This document shows positions 22,988-34,887 of a stretch of 64,000 nt of DNA, piece by piece. Location: the NCBI RefSeq assembly GCF_029962835.1, contig NC_080574.1:39995501-40059500 (forward strand), in the 5' to 3' direction. Every line of letters starts with the position of its first letter. Position 1 is the stretch's first letter. The DNA comes from Magnolia sinica. Lineage: Eukaryota > Streptophyta > Magnoliopsida > Magnoliales > Magnoliaceae. The translations under genes were made by a program, and so were the position numbers. Under the pieces are notes generated by a model that saw nothing but the letters and a program-made list of their open reading frames with translations, ran no database searches and was not told where the DNA came from.

Positions 22988-25096
22988 CTAGTAAAAACCA
23001 TACTGCAGGATTTTTGCAGTGGTTTTCTTAGCAAAAAAATGACCACCACATGCTTCCATGTGACAAAAGGAAATAACACTCTGAACTTCATCCTCTGGGA
23101 CACAACGTCTAAAAATCTGATCAGTTCCAAATTTATATAAATATGGGTCATTCCAGAAGAAGTTCCTAACATTGGTTTCAAAATGCTTCTTATCTTGTGA
23201 CTTCCAATGATGTGGCATTTTTTCTATTACAAGATAGTTCACTATATCTGCATACCAAGGTAATTTGGAGATTGCAAATAATTGTTCATCAGGGAAAGTG
23301 TCCTGGATATGCATCTCCTCAGTGGAATCATCTAACACCAATCTAGAAAGGTGATCGGCCACTACGTTTTCTACTCCTTTCTTATCTTTTATCTCTAAGT
23401 CAAATTTTTGGAGTAGGAGGATCCATCTCAAAAGTCTCGGCTTTGCATCATTCTTAGATAGCAAATATTTCAAAGCCGAGTGGTCCGTGAAAATGACTAC
23501 TTTGGATCTCATCAAGTAAGACCTTAACTAATCCAAAGCAAAAACTACTGCAAGTAACTCTTTTTCAGTTGTTGAGTAGTTCACTTGGACCGAGTTTAGA
23601 GTTCTACTCGCATAGTGAATAACGTTGGGCCGTTTATCTTTCCTTTGGCCCAAAACAGCCCCTATGGCATAATCACTTGCATCACACATTAGTTCAAAAG
23701 GAAGTGTCCAATCTGGAGGACACATGATAGGTGCAATGGTAAGACATGATTTAATTTTATTAAAGGCACTTGCACACTCATCTGTCCACTTAAATGAAAC
23801 ATCCTTTTGAAGAAGATTAGTCAAGGGTCTAGTAATGGCACTAAAGTTCTTGATGAATCTTCTATAAAAACCAGCATGCCTTATAAGTGATCTAATATCT
23901 CTAACAGTTTGGGGGATATGTAGATTAACTATAATGTCGAGTTTTGAGCGATCTACCTCGATTCCATTTTTTTAGATAACATAGCCCAAAACAATTCCCT
24001 TTTGAACCATGAAATGACATTTCTTCCAATTTAAGACAAGGTGTTTCTCTTCACACCTAGACAAGACAAGAAATAAATTGTTGAGACATTCCTCAAAACT
24101 ACTCTCAAATACTGAGAAGTCGTCCATGAAAATCTTAAGAAACTTCCCAACTATATTTGAAAAAATACTTAACATACATCATTGGAAAGTTGGTGGGGCG
24201 TTACACAGTCCAAATGGCATTCGTTTGAAAGCAAACGTGCCAAATGGACAAGTGAACGTGATTTTCTCTTGGTCTTCCAGGGCTATCTCTATTTGGTTAT
24301 ATCCAAAATATCCATCAAGAAAACTATAGAAGGAGTGACCTGCTACCCTCTCTAAAACTTGATCAATGAATGGTGGAGGGAAATGGTCCTTCTTTGTGAC
24401 CTGGTTCAATTTTCTATAGTCAATGCAAACACGTTAACCAGTGGTGACATGTGTTGGTATGAGTTCATTATTAAAATTCTGCATAATAGTTATTCCGGAT
24501 TTCTTTGGGACTACTTGAGTTGGACTCACCTAAACACTATTGGATATTGGGTAGATGATTCCCACATCCAATAATTTGATCACCTCATTTTTTATAACTT
24601 TCATCATGTTTGGATTGAGACACCTTTGAGGTTGTCTAATTGGTTTGGCGTCCTCATCGAGGTGGATCCGATGGGTGCATATGGAAGGGCTTATACCCTT
24701 AATGTAAGAAATGGTCCAGCCCAAGGCTCCTTTGTGGTCCCTTAGAACTTTCAACAATTTAATCTCTTGATCCTTCTCTAAAAATGAAGAGATCACCACA
24801 AGATAAGTTTTATTTTCACCTAAATATACATACTTAAGCTCATTTGGTATTGGTTTTAAATCAAGCTTTGGAACATTGGTTGGTGATGGCAGAGGTCGCG
24901 ATTCCTCGATAGATAGGATTTGAGTGTGCGGTCTCCATTGGTACATACCAATGTCCTGGGTGATAGTGCTCTCATTATCATCACAAATTTCAGTAAACAC
25001 TTTTTCTAAATCAGAATTTTTCAAGTCCCCAATGACTTGAATCAATTCTTTAGTCAGACTAGGTTCCAATTCCTCTTTTTCTTTCAAGCAGTCCAT
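22988..25096 (-). pseudogene. Reverse transcriptase and RNase H of the Athila-type element (broken)
   Basis: Fragments in order on the minus strand: 25096-24530 (connection region and RT start, LLDVGIIYPIS), 24409-24179 (SFLDGYFGYNQI, FGLCNAPPTFQ), 24175-23972 (active-site FMDDFSVF, then CHFMVQKGIVLGY), 23824-23528 (RT thumb and RNase H start, YASRTLN) and 23515-22988 (RNase [12 protein letters not shown], and VADHLSRL). At least four frameshifts or stops separate them. RNase H keeps the TDH motif. The domain order PR-RT-RH-INT is that of Ty3/gypsy. Confidence 0.85.
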
Positions 25097-25261
25097 GAAA
25101 TTTGGCTAATGGATCTCATTATTATCAATGGGCTGCTTATATAGATTGAAAATATTTAACTCTAGAGTCATGTTATCAAAAGACAAGTTCATCATTCCAT
25201 TCCTGCAATTTATGATTGCATTTGAAGTTGCTAGGAATGGGCGGCCTAAAATGATGGGAAC

Positions 25262-25843
25262 TTAAGCACTAGCATTTACACATGGTTTAGTGTCTAGTAC
25301 AATAAAATCTACGGGGAAGTAGAATTTCTCCACTTGGACTAGCACTTCTTCTAAAATTCCCCTTGGTACCTTAATGGAGCGGTCAGCGAGTTGGAGTGTA
25401 ATCGTGGTTGGTTTAAGCTCGCTTAACCCCATTTGTTTGTAAACTAAATAAGGTACTAAGTTAACACTTGCACGCAAATCTAGAAAAGCATGATCAATTT
25501 GAAAATTCCCAATAATACAAGGAATAGTGGGACTTCCCGGGTCTTTATATTTGGGTACAACCCTTTGTTGAATGATAACGCTCACTTTCTCAGTAAGGAA
25601 GGTCTTTTTGTACATATTTAATTTCCTCTTTACAGTGCACAAGTGCTTGAGATATTTAGCATATGATAGAATTTGTCCAATAGCATTAAGCAGAGGAATA
25701 TTGGCAGTAACCTTTTGGAGCATATCCAACACCTCTTGATATTTCATGGGGACAGTTGGATTTCGAAGTCTAGATGGAAACGGAACTGGAGGCTCATATG
25801 ACTTAGTCTCTTTATCCTTTTGCTGTTGCGGCTCTTGAACCAT
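25262..25843 (-). pseudogene. Aspartic protease region of the Athila-type element
   Basis: The frame contains IPCIIGNFQIDHAFLDLRAS followed by VNLVPY and the flap-like region. The catalytic triplet of this protease family is normally D-L/T-G-A-S; here Gly is replaced by Arg (DLRAS). That would be expected to disable the enzyme. It is separated from gag and RT by stops. Confidence 0.75.
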
Positions 25844-26096
25844 AGCCAGTTCATCATTTTCTTAAGACAGTGATTCATCCTCTGGTATTTCTACCGGTTG
25901 CATTATCTTGTTATCGACCTCTTTTCCACTTCTCAAGGTAATGATAGCTTTAGCTTGTTCATGATGTAGATCACTTAGATTTGCGTCTCCAATGAAATGT
26001 GTGTTTCTAGGGTTTGGCACAGGTTGAGAAAAAAGTGTGCCCTTTTTTCCTAACATTTAGTTGAGTCTCAATCCTAGTCACAGCTACCTTTAATTC

Positions 26097-27378
26097 CTAA
26101 TTTGATTGGATTAGAGACTGATTCATTTGAGCTTGAGAGTTCATGAATGCGATCAATGCATCCTCCACAAATGATCGCTTTGGTGGGGGCACATATGGTG
26201 CATTGTTAGGTGCCCCAAAGAAGTTGTTTTGTGGAGGTATTTGAGGTGCATTGGGCGCAGTAATTTGTGGTCCATTCCTCCAACTAAGATTAGGATAGTT
26301 ACGCCAATTTAGATTATAGGTGTTTCCCATTGGTTGCATAACTAACCTTTGGTAGTTATTTATAGCATTTGCTTGATCATGCTCATGTATGATATTTTGT
26401 ATAACTGAGATTATTGGACAATCTTTTGTGTCATGGTCTATCCACCACAAATGCTACAAAAATTACCTAAAGAACTGTTTTCTTTAACCATATCAACCTT
26501 CCTAATTTTCAAGGTTTCGACCTTTCTAGCCAATGCAGCGAATTTTGCATTAAAGTCGTCTTCCTCTCTTAGGACATACATCCTGCTTTCTCTCTAGGAA
26601 TGGATCTAGTTTGGTTTGATTTAGCAGAGACATCTCATGTCTGCGTATTCTCTGCTAACATATCTAGAAAATCCCAAGCCTCATTATGATCTTTGTCAAG
26701 AAAGGTTCCACCACACACCATCTCTATGAACTGATGGGTATCCATGGTGAGCCCCTTTCGGAAAGCATTAATCATGTGCCATGGTTCATAACCATGATGT
26801 GGACAAGTAATTAGAATGTCTTTAAAGCGCTCCCAAGCTTGAAAAAATAGTTCATTCCCCTTTTGGGAGAATGACATGATTTCTTGTTTTAGTGCATTTG
26901 TTTGGTGCTCGAGAAAGAACTTTTTCAAAAACTCTCTACTTAAGGCTTGCCATGAAGTGATGGTATTTGGTCTTAGACAGTTGAGCCATGCTTTGGCCTG
27001 ATCCTTTAGAGAAAATGAGAATAACCTAAGCTTAAGTACATCCCTATTGCTATTATTTACTTGTAACGTTGTAATTACTTCCTCAAAGTCTTTGAGGTGC
27101 AAGTAGGGACTTTCAGAATCCAAGCCATGAAATTTAGGAATTAATTGAATCACACCTGGTTTAAAATCAATATTCCCTATATGAGCAAGGAACACTATGC
27201 AAGATAGTAAAGTTGATCTCTCAGGGTATAAATGTTCACGTAAAGTTCGTGGTTGGTTTAATACATTCATATGAACTTCATTTTCATCCTCAAGAAGCGG
27301 ATTAGGTTGATTTTCTCTGTTTTGATTTATAGTTGGATCTGGCATATTTGGATTTGGATTATCAACTAGGTCTGCCAT
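26097..27378 (-). pseudogene. gag of the Athila-type element (broken)
   Basis: The first ATG is at 27378 (MADLVDNPNPNMPD). The capsid-like region contains PKFHGLDSESPYLHLKDFEE, LKLRLFSFSLKDQAKAWL and SWQALSREFLKKFF, typical of retrotransposon gag; it ends at 26635. A second frame (26450-26097) carries what remains of the nucleocapsid. The CCHC zinc knuckle is split by a frameshift near 26440-26455 (CSIC in one frame, DHDTKDC in another). A Pro/Asn-rich tail follows. Confidence 0.8.
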
Positions 27379-27564
27379 GGAATCCAAGTGATGTTAAGTG
27401 CCTCTTCTAAGTGAATGATCAAGGCCTGAAACTAGTCCGCCTTTGGAGGAGAGTCGATTGTTTTGATCCCTGCTCTAACGAGACATAAACCATCCACACC
27501 ACACAACAAATACTACTAATTCAAATAGCAAGTATGATACTTAAAATAAAAATAAAAACTTAAG

Positions 27565-27897
27565 CAACAACCCAGGCGACAGGGCTGACCGTGAGGGTTC
27601 AATCCACAAAGCAAAATAAATCAACAACCCAGACAGCAGGGCCAACCATGAGGGTTCATTCCACAAAGCAAAAATAAATCAACAACTAGGCGGTAGGGCC
27701 AACCATGAGGGTTCAGTCCACAAAGCAAAATAAATCAACAACCCAGGTGGTAGGGCTGACCATGAGGGTTCAATCCACAAAGCAAAAACAAATCAACAAC
27801 CCAAGCGGCAGGGCCGACCATGAGGGTTCAGTCCACAAAATAAAAATAAATCAACAACCCAGGTGGCAGGGCCGACTATGAGGGTTCAGTCCATGAA
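27565..27897. repeat. 58-bp tandem repeat, six units, in the gypsy leader
   Basis: Units start at 27565, 27622, 27680, 27736, 27794 and 27852 (spacing 56-58 bp). Each begins CAACAACCC or CAACAACTA and contains AGGG...GAC/AACC.TGAGGGTTC and TCCACAAA. They sit in the untranslated leader between the PBS and gag. They contain no long frame. Confidence 0.85.
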
Positions 27898-28200
27898 AAT
27901 AATAATAATAAATAAATAAATAAATCAACAAAATAAAATTAATGCAGAAATTAAACTATGCTAATCTGAAAAATAGATTCAGCGGATGATCTTTGTGATC
28001 AAACAGCAACTGTAGGACAACTATAACACTTAGGTGATAAAATCCTAAGCAGGGCAACCTTATGTCATAGTTAGTGCTTGAAAGACCCAACTGAATTTAC
28101 TTTTAAAAAAAAAAAGAAAAAAAAATCTATAGAAAATTTGAAAGGTTTAGAAGAGAACTTACCTTAGCTATCTTGCACAGATCTGATCTATCTCAGTCTC

Positions 28201-28218
28201 TCCCCGGCAACGGCACTA
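28201..28218 (-). promoter_or_regulatory. Primer-binding site of the Athila-type element (tRNA-Asp)
   Basis: The plus strand reads TCCCCGGCAACGGC, identical to the 3' end of plant tRNA-Asp except in the last few bases (CACTA in place of CGCCA). It lies 6 bp inside the right LTR. This is the usual Athila primer. Confidence 0.8.
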
Positions 28219-29914
28219 AAAACTTAATTGCTTGCCTCCAAGTGCAGAGGTTCATAAGTAATATCCTGTGAATACATGGTCAATCCCACAGGGAGATGAA
28301 TTGCAAAAAGGAAAAAATCAAATGCAAAACAAACTAAGTAATAAAAACTAAACTGATTATTTGATTTTGGAATTTTTGAATGAATGTAATTCAACTGAAT
28401 TAAAATAACACCCAAGCTTCAAAGTTCCACACATAGGTTAATGTTCCAAAATCATGATGACTGATAACACAACTAGGATCTGAGCACTATGGTCAGCCTA
28501 ATCAGAAAATAAAATAGTTTAAATATTTTAATAAATGATAAAAAAGATTAGAAAATAATGGATTTGCACCATTGACATATATTCTCAAGCGTTAGTGATT
28601 TTAAGTATTCAATATCTATAGGATAATCAATATCAAAGAAATATAACAGATTGAGAACCTCTCCTATCTAGGAAATCTGATTGATCTAGGGTAAGCCTAT
28701 CCATCAATGTGGATCTCATATGATGGAAATATATGGATCTCACAAGAGGATAAAAAATAAAATCTAAATAATAGATAACATGCATACACTATTCTTCTCA
28801 TCATTAAAACAATCAATCATCATTGTAAGACCCGTGTCCCAGTCCGTATCGTTCTGTTAGCTTCCGCGGTCCTTCCGGTCGAATTCTGGCAACCTTCGCA
28901 CCGTATCCGACGTTTGCGCGCGATCCTAAGCCAGGTCCCTCACACCGACATCGGCTCGATTCGAAACTTGTATCATAGCGACCGTGTCGTCGCCGTGGTT
29001 CCAACGCCGTGACTTGAGCACCGAATCGATACCCAGACCAGGAGATGTGGACCTGCGTTCATTCTGAAGAAACGCCGCGCATTGCGAATCTCGAGGGAAT
29101 CTCTACGATATGTCCCATCAATCAATGTCAAGTACAACCATACCTCAAGTACAATAACCCATCTCTACTTTTTCAAAAGTCCACTCTCTTTCCACCTCAC
29201 CACTCCTCTTTTTTCAAATTTCAACCATAACCATACCACTTTTACAAATTTTCAACCCAATCCATCACCCATCACACCTCACCCATCCATATCATCTCTC
29301 TCTCTCTCTCTCATTTCTCAAATCTCCCAAGCAACTCAAGCCTCACACGTCCAACCCCTCTCTCCCAAACCACAAGTGTGGTCCACTTCTCATCTTCCAT
29401 CTGCACCCTCTCATCTCTCATCCACACCATCAATCTCCCATCAACCTCCATCAAAAGGCAAGCTAAAGAGCATTGGAGTCTAAGGGACCAAGAAGAAGGA
29501 AGATAAGGTGGGTGATCTACCGTTGTTTTCAATTTAAGGGCCACTTGTTGTGGGACCCACTTGATGTATGTGTTGTATCAATGGAGGGCCCATAGTGGCG
29601 GGGTCCCTCCTCTCCATCGCCATCTCTCTTGTCTCTCTCTCTCTTTCTCTCTTTCCATTGTGATGGTGTAGACCCCACCAAAATGTATTATATCTACTCC
29701 ATCCACCAACATCAGACGGTATGACCCACCCTATTACAGGTGATGATCCACACCATCCATTATTTAGATGGACCCAATATACCATTACTTCTATATATTA
29801 TATATGATATATATATGATATAATATATATATATATATGTATATACATGTAGGTGGGCCACGTGTATGTGGGACCCACCATGAAGCTATAGGCGTCCAGC
29901 GTCTCTGGACGCTG

Positions 29915-29965
29915 GGCTGGGGTGGCTAACACGGATTGTGTGTACTTTCAAGCTAGCAAAAAAAA
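29915..29965 (+). mobile_element. 5'-truncated SINE tail
   Basis: GGGGTGGCTAACA...GTGTGTACTTTCAAGCTAGC followed by an A run matches the 3' end of the SINE at 11972-12115. The promoter half is missing. Confidence 0.55.
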
Positions 29966-30639
29966 AGGGGACTTTTGAGGTGGGCCATTCATGCAGGCCC
30001 CACCTTGATGTTTTTATACAATCCAAGCTGACCATCCTCTTCCTCAGGTCATTTTAGGCGTTGAATCGAAAAATGAGGTTGACCTGGTTTCTTAGCGGGC
30101 CATGGTATAGGAAACAGTATTCCTACCATTGATATACTCCCTGATGCTCCTGTACATCAAAAACCACCCAATATTGGACTCAATGGGATTGTATCGAGCC
30201 ACAGGGACCATTGGCTGGGTTGGATTCGTCCGAGGTGGGCCCCACCTACCAAAAACCATGGATTTTCATTTTTCAAAATAAATAAATAAATAAAAACAAG
30301 GCAGCAGCGCTGCAGCTGTCAGTATGCAGCAGGCGCTACCTGCGGCTAACGAGTGGGCGGACGGGCTGGGGCTCACGGCCCCAGCTGTGGGCCCCACGTG
30401 ATGCGTTTCGAACATCAAAACCATGCATTTAGTGGGTCCCCACGGATCAGCCGTCCACCCCAAAAATCAACCGTAAACGGAACTCAGGCGGGCCATACCA
30501 TCTAAAATCATGAGAAGACATGCCTAAAACACATAAAATCATTTGGTGGGGCCTACCTGAGTTTTGGATATGACTAAAACTTGGTCTGGACCCTTAACTA
30601 GGTGGGACACGCACAATGGGTGGACTGGATTTGTGAACC

Positions 30640-30960
30640 ACATCACGGTGGGCCCTAGTCCACGTGATCTCATGAATAGATTGGATGACAATAAACATTA
30701 TCGTCGCCCATGGTCCACGTGAACAGTTTGGATGGCAAATAAATATTACAGTGGGCCCCAGTCCAGTGGGCCCTCCTCTGGTCCACGTGACCTTATGAAT
30801 AGATTGGATTGCAAATGAATATTACAGTGGGCCCTACCTTGGTCCACGTGGTTTTATGAACAGTTGGGTGAAAAATAAACATTATGTTGGGCCCTAAGTT
30901 GGGTGGAAAATAAACATTTTATTGGGCCCTAGGCCGGGTGGAGAATAAACATTATGGTAA
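30640..30960. repeat. Degenerate tandem repeats of a GTGGGCCC...ATAAACATTA unit
   Basis: Repeated words in the same order (GGGCCC, GGTCCACGTG, TTATGAA.AG.TTGG, AATAAACATTA or AATATTACA), with spacing of roughly 50-75 bp over five or six units. They lie inside the solo LTR. Confidence 0.6.
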
Positions 30961-33382
30961 GTCCTACTTTGAACCCACCTATGTATGTATTGTAATCCAC
31001 ACCCTCCATTAGTGTGGGCTCCATCATGATGCATGTGTTTCATCCAACTGTCCAACCGTTTTGGAGATAATTTAAGGCCCATTGTTGAGGCCCATCTTGA
31101 TGTATTGGTGGTCCTTGTTGAGGCCCACCTTGATTTGTATTAGGCCCATATTATGAGGCCCATTTGATGTACTGGAGGTCCATGGGTCAAGGCCCAATAG
31201 GACATACATAAGGCCCAATATAGTGTAATTCCACTATGATATATATTGATTTTATAGTGGGCTATACCTTGGGAGCAATGATGGTTTGATGTCCACATTG
31301 TAAGGATGATGTTGGTTAAATGTCTGCATTGTCACTCTCTCCCTAGGGCCTATTAATAGGCCCATACCTGTAGCATATAGTCCGTCTAAGCCCATATTCG
31401 TTTTGATCAGAACCCATCACCACATAACATACTTAGTATAGATTCATGATTCATGATTATACGTATCATATGTATGCCTGATATGAGAAGTGATTGATCA
31501 TAGCATATGCCTTCGGGCAGATCATTTATGGGCTCCCGGATAGGCGGAGTCGCCCCACATGAGCGCTTGGTACGCGCAGGATTGTTGCATGTTTGGTAGG
31601 GTGATTCATGCACTTGCATTTGTGTGATCATGATTATTATATGCCCTAACAACATCAGGGCCATAACCTCCACAGACTCATCGTGGGTGGCTGGGTTGGA
31701 TACTGAAAATGTTTGGTTCTAGCATACGGGCGCCATAGATGTCCCTGGGTGAAAATTCCTAAACCCGATGGTACCAGAGGATGACTCCAACGTCGAGACC
31801 GAGTGGATATATGAGCGCACGAGGGCCGAATACCAGGAGGCCGCGTCTCCCACTGTGTTGTGGTCGGTTGAAAATGGGTGTGGCCTTACTCGCCCGAGGG
31901 TAGGGGGCAATACTAGGCTGAGTTTGACCAGCTCGCGAATGGGTCCGCTATCGACGTGCCGGATAGGTATTAGCAGACTATTGGCCAGGCGGATATTGAG
32001 GTTTCTTACGCTCACTTGGACTGTGCGGCTAGAAGAGTGACAGTGTCATTTGGAGTGTATTGAACCCCGGTGATTATCCAGAATGAGAACTGTACTGATA
32101 CATGTTGAGGATTGGCATGCTTGAGTTGCATCTCCCATCGCATGGCTGTGTTATGGCCGATGACATTTATATCTTGCACAGCATAGCCTTGGTACGGCTG
32201 ATCACATTCATGTACTCATCACCATGACTCCACATTACTCTGATCTTGCATTCTGAGCACGCTTATATTGCGCACACACTTACACCACCCTCTAAGCTTC
32301 TATAAGCTTATGCACGATTGATGCGTGCAGGTGACGTCAGGTAGGCGCCAAAGTAGCAGAGCGTGGAGTAGAGTTGAGCAGTGAGGACTCCAGTGTTTTG
32401 CATTATCTTGTATTTTTTCCTTTCAGACGCACTGTACTCAAAAGTTTTTTATCATAATGAATTCTGTGGTGGTGTTCTTGTGGTTATTGTTCGTGGGTTA
32501 TGGCTTTGGTTATGCTCATTACGATTGAATTGATGATTTGAAACCCTCCTTGTAGCATCCCAGGATTGGAACCTGGTGTATAAGTGCCGGGAGCCGAGAA
32601 TGGGGTACTACGGAGGTTGTCGGCGCCAGATTCAGCAATCGGGAATTTTGTGAGCCCGGTTTCCAAGTTTGAGGCGTAACAATCATAATCTTAAAGAATT
32701 GTTAAACCCATGTGCTTCCCTTCTAGCTTGGGCTAGAAGGAACTTAGAAAAACATAATTAAATTTCAGAAATAAAAAACAATAAGAAAGCAAAAAATGCA
32801 AATAGAAAAGATCTAAAAAAAAACAACTTATAAAGCTTTAATAAAACTAAAAACTCTTTAAAAACCCTAAATTTTGCTTTGGGATGCCTTGAATGATGCT
32901 TAGGAATGCCCTATGAAGCCTTATTTATAAGTAGGAAACTCCAATTTTCGTACAAAGTTGAAAAACCCTAGAAACCACCTTAAATATACATATTTTTCCA
33001 AAATAGGCTTCTCACAGCACAGTTTGTTTAAAATAGTTTCCTGTTGCGCAGTTTTTCAAAATAGACCTCAGAACTTCATAATACACTTTTCAGGACGATT
33101 TCAGGATTCTTCACTTCAAATCTTCGATTCTTTTCATTCCTCACTTGGTTTTCTTGGATCTTTGGCATGTGAATTATTCAATCTTGGTCTCATAAGATCC
33201 ATCCCTTGCCTTGGTGATTTTTTAGCATCAAATTCATGCTTTTAATACCCTATTTCAATCCAAGCACTTAAATTCACCTTGCAAAACATACATGAGTAAA
33301 ATAGAATATTAAGTAGATTTATGTTCATAAAACCAAGATATAAATGAGAGAAATTATGCAATATTTGAGTCTCAACAATAAA

Positions 33383-34087
33383 GTAAAACAAGCAAAGTAC
33401 ACGCATTCATACAAATAAAGCCAAACAAGAACAATCCAATTTTTACGTGAAAAAACTCTTACGGGAAAAAAAATCAAGCCACAATGTAATGAGTAATGCA
33501 CTATGAAAACATAATTATAAGAGATAGATGATTTTACTAATTCGAATAAGCCTCAAATCTCCTTCAAGCCTTAATTATGCCCTTGAACCCTTAGGAACGT
33601 TTCAGAAAGCTCTAATACACCTTAATCCTCTCCTAACCCCGATTACACCCGATATATATGCTATCACAACCGGAATAGGAAATAAATCGCGCACTTACGC
33701 AATTCTGCACACGCTCAATGGGACCTTCGATGGCCTCGATAGGCATTAAACCCAGTCAATGACTTCGAAGATCCTTTGATGCCATCGAGTGACAATTCTA
33801 AAACAATCTAGTAGCCAACATAAATTTTCTAAATTTTCTCGATGGGATCGAGCATCTATCAATGGCATCAACATCCATCGAGTGGTTTATCGATGACATC
33901 GACAGACCCTGTTACTGATAGATTTAAGACATCAATAACATTCTCCATCGTGTCTTCAATCTTCATTGTTCATGGCTCCTTAGCCTTCATCATCTCTAAT
34001 TTGCCTTCCATCATAGAATCGTTGTCGCTTCTCATGCATACTCCGTTCTCATTACAGCTTCATCAAGCCCAGAAAAATAGCACATAA
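33383..34087 (-). other. LTR and 3' region of the copia element
   Basis: Minus-strand sequence after the RNase H remnant. A purine-rich GATGGAGAA precedes TGTTATTGATG at about 33950, a possible PPT/LTR junction. It continues to the gypsy insertion site at 33383. The words CGATGG.ATCGA recur in it. Confidence 0.45.
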
Positions 34088-34501
34088 TTTTAACTTCTCT
34101 ATGGGAATCGCCTTGGTAAGCATGTCAATTAAGCACCTGTCGAATAAAATGATGACACACATCAATATGTTTAGTGCGTGAGTGATAAACATAATTCTTA
34201 GCTAAATTGACTGCGCTTTCACTGTCACAATTAATTAGTACGGCCTCTTGCTGAAACCCCAACTGATTTATCATTCCTCTTAACCAAACACATTCCTTAA
34301 ACGCTTCTGTTACTGTCATATTCTCACCTTTGGTTGTGGAAAGAACAACCACATATTGAAGCTTTGACATCCAATTGATCGCTACACCCCTTAGCACAAA
34401 CAAGTAATCGGAAGTCTATTTTTATTATCCACACTACTTGCATAATCTAAATTCACATAGCCTGCTAACTTGTCCCTTAATTTTTCAAATGCCAAGACGT
34501 A
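34088..34501 (-). pseudogene. RNase H of the copia element (broken)
   Basis: A frame at 34403-34125 contains ISW-like INWMSKLQYVVVLSTT, then AFKECVWLRGMI, CDSESAVNLAKN and SRTKHIDVCHHFIR, the classic copia RNase H signature. After 34130 the frame shifts to DMLTK, the usual C-terminal tail. Upstream it is cut by the hAT-like element at 34510. Confidence 0.82.
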
Positions 34502-34887
34502 GTCCTACACAGTGTTCGAGTTGCCGGTATCGCTACAAGTTTCGCTGGCTGGAGATAAAGATATAATATCGTTATCGCCGATGATATCGCCGATAACCGA
34601 AAATGCAGGGAAAACATTGTAAAACGAAATAATTTTTCAATGAAACTTCAGTAGAGGGTTAAATACACAAATTTACATGTTTAGGAATAAAAAAATTGTA
34701 AAAAGAATGCATACATAATAAGTTTCTATTTAATTAGGGCCTAAAAGCATGTGCTATCATAAGAAACAGTCCAATAGTAGCATAACAATCACTCAAATCT
34801 CATAAAACCAATTAGCAAGTATAATGCATTCATACATTTTACAACCATTCATAAATAAGCATATAAATTAAACAAAATACATATGCA

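Larger units (their letters stand above)
28824..32681 (+). mobile_element. Solo LTR (3.86 kb, Tekay/Del-like) nested in the gypsy LTR
   Basis: It starts TGTAAGACCCGTGTCCC and ends GAGGCGTAACA, with 5-bp duplicates ATCAT at 28819-28823 and 32682-32686. It has no internal direct repeat of its ends and no retroviral frames, so it is a single LTR left by recombination rather than a whole element. A long LTR with TGTAA.RCCC and GTAACA termini is usual for Tekay/Del chromoviruses; that lineage call is inference. Inside are CT-rich tracts, a TA-rich stretch (29795-29850), MITE-like words and degenerate tandem repeats (30640-30960). Confidence 0.8.
19304..33377 (-). mobile_element. Complete Athila-type Ty3/gypsy retrotransposon (with nested solo LTR)
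   Basis: Two LTRs (19304-20596, and 28225-28823 plus 32687-33377) enclose PBS, leader, gag, protease, RT, RNase H and integrase, all reading on the minus strand. The element is flanked by the 5-bp direct repeat ATAAA at 19299-19303 and 33378-33382. The PBS is complementary to tRNA-Asp and the RT has the MDDFSVF motif; both fit the Athila lineage of plant non-chromodomain gypsy elements. There is no env-like frame in the 1.3 kb between integrase and the 3' LTR. Every gene is broken by stops or frameshifts, so the copy is not autonomous. The LTRs differ at perhaps 5-8% of positions by eye near their ends, so the insertion is not recent. Confidence 0.88.
28225..33377 (-). repeat. 5' LTR of the Athila-type element, split by a solo LTR
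   Basis: Outer parts 28225-28823 and 32687-33377 add up to 1290 bp and align with the left LTR. The break point corresponds to an uninterrupted ATCAT in the left LTR. The minus-strand start is TGTTGAGACTCAAATATTG. Confidence 0.85.
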
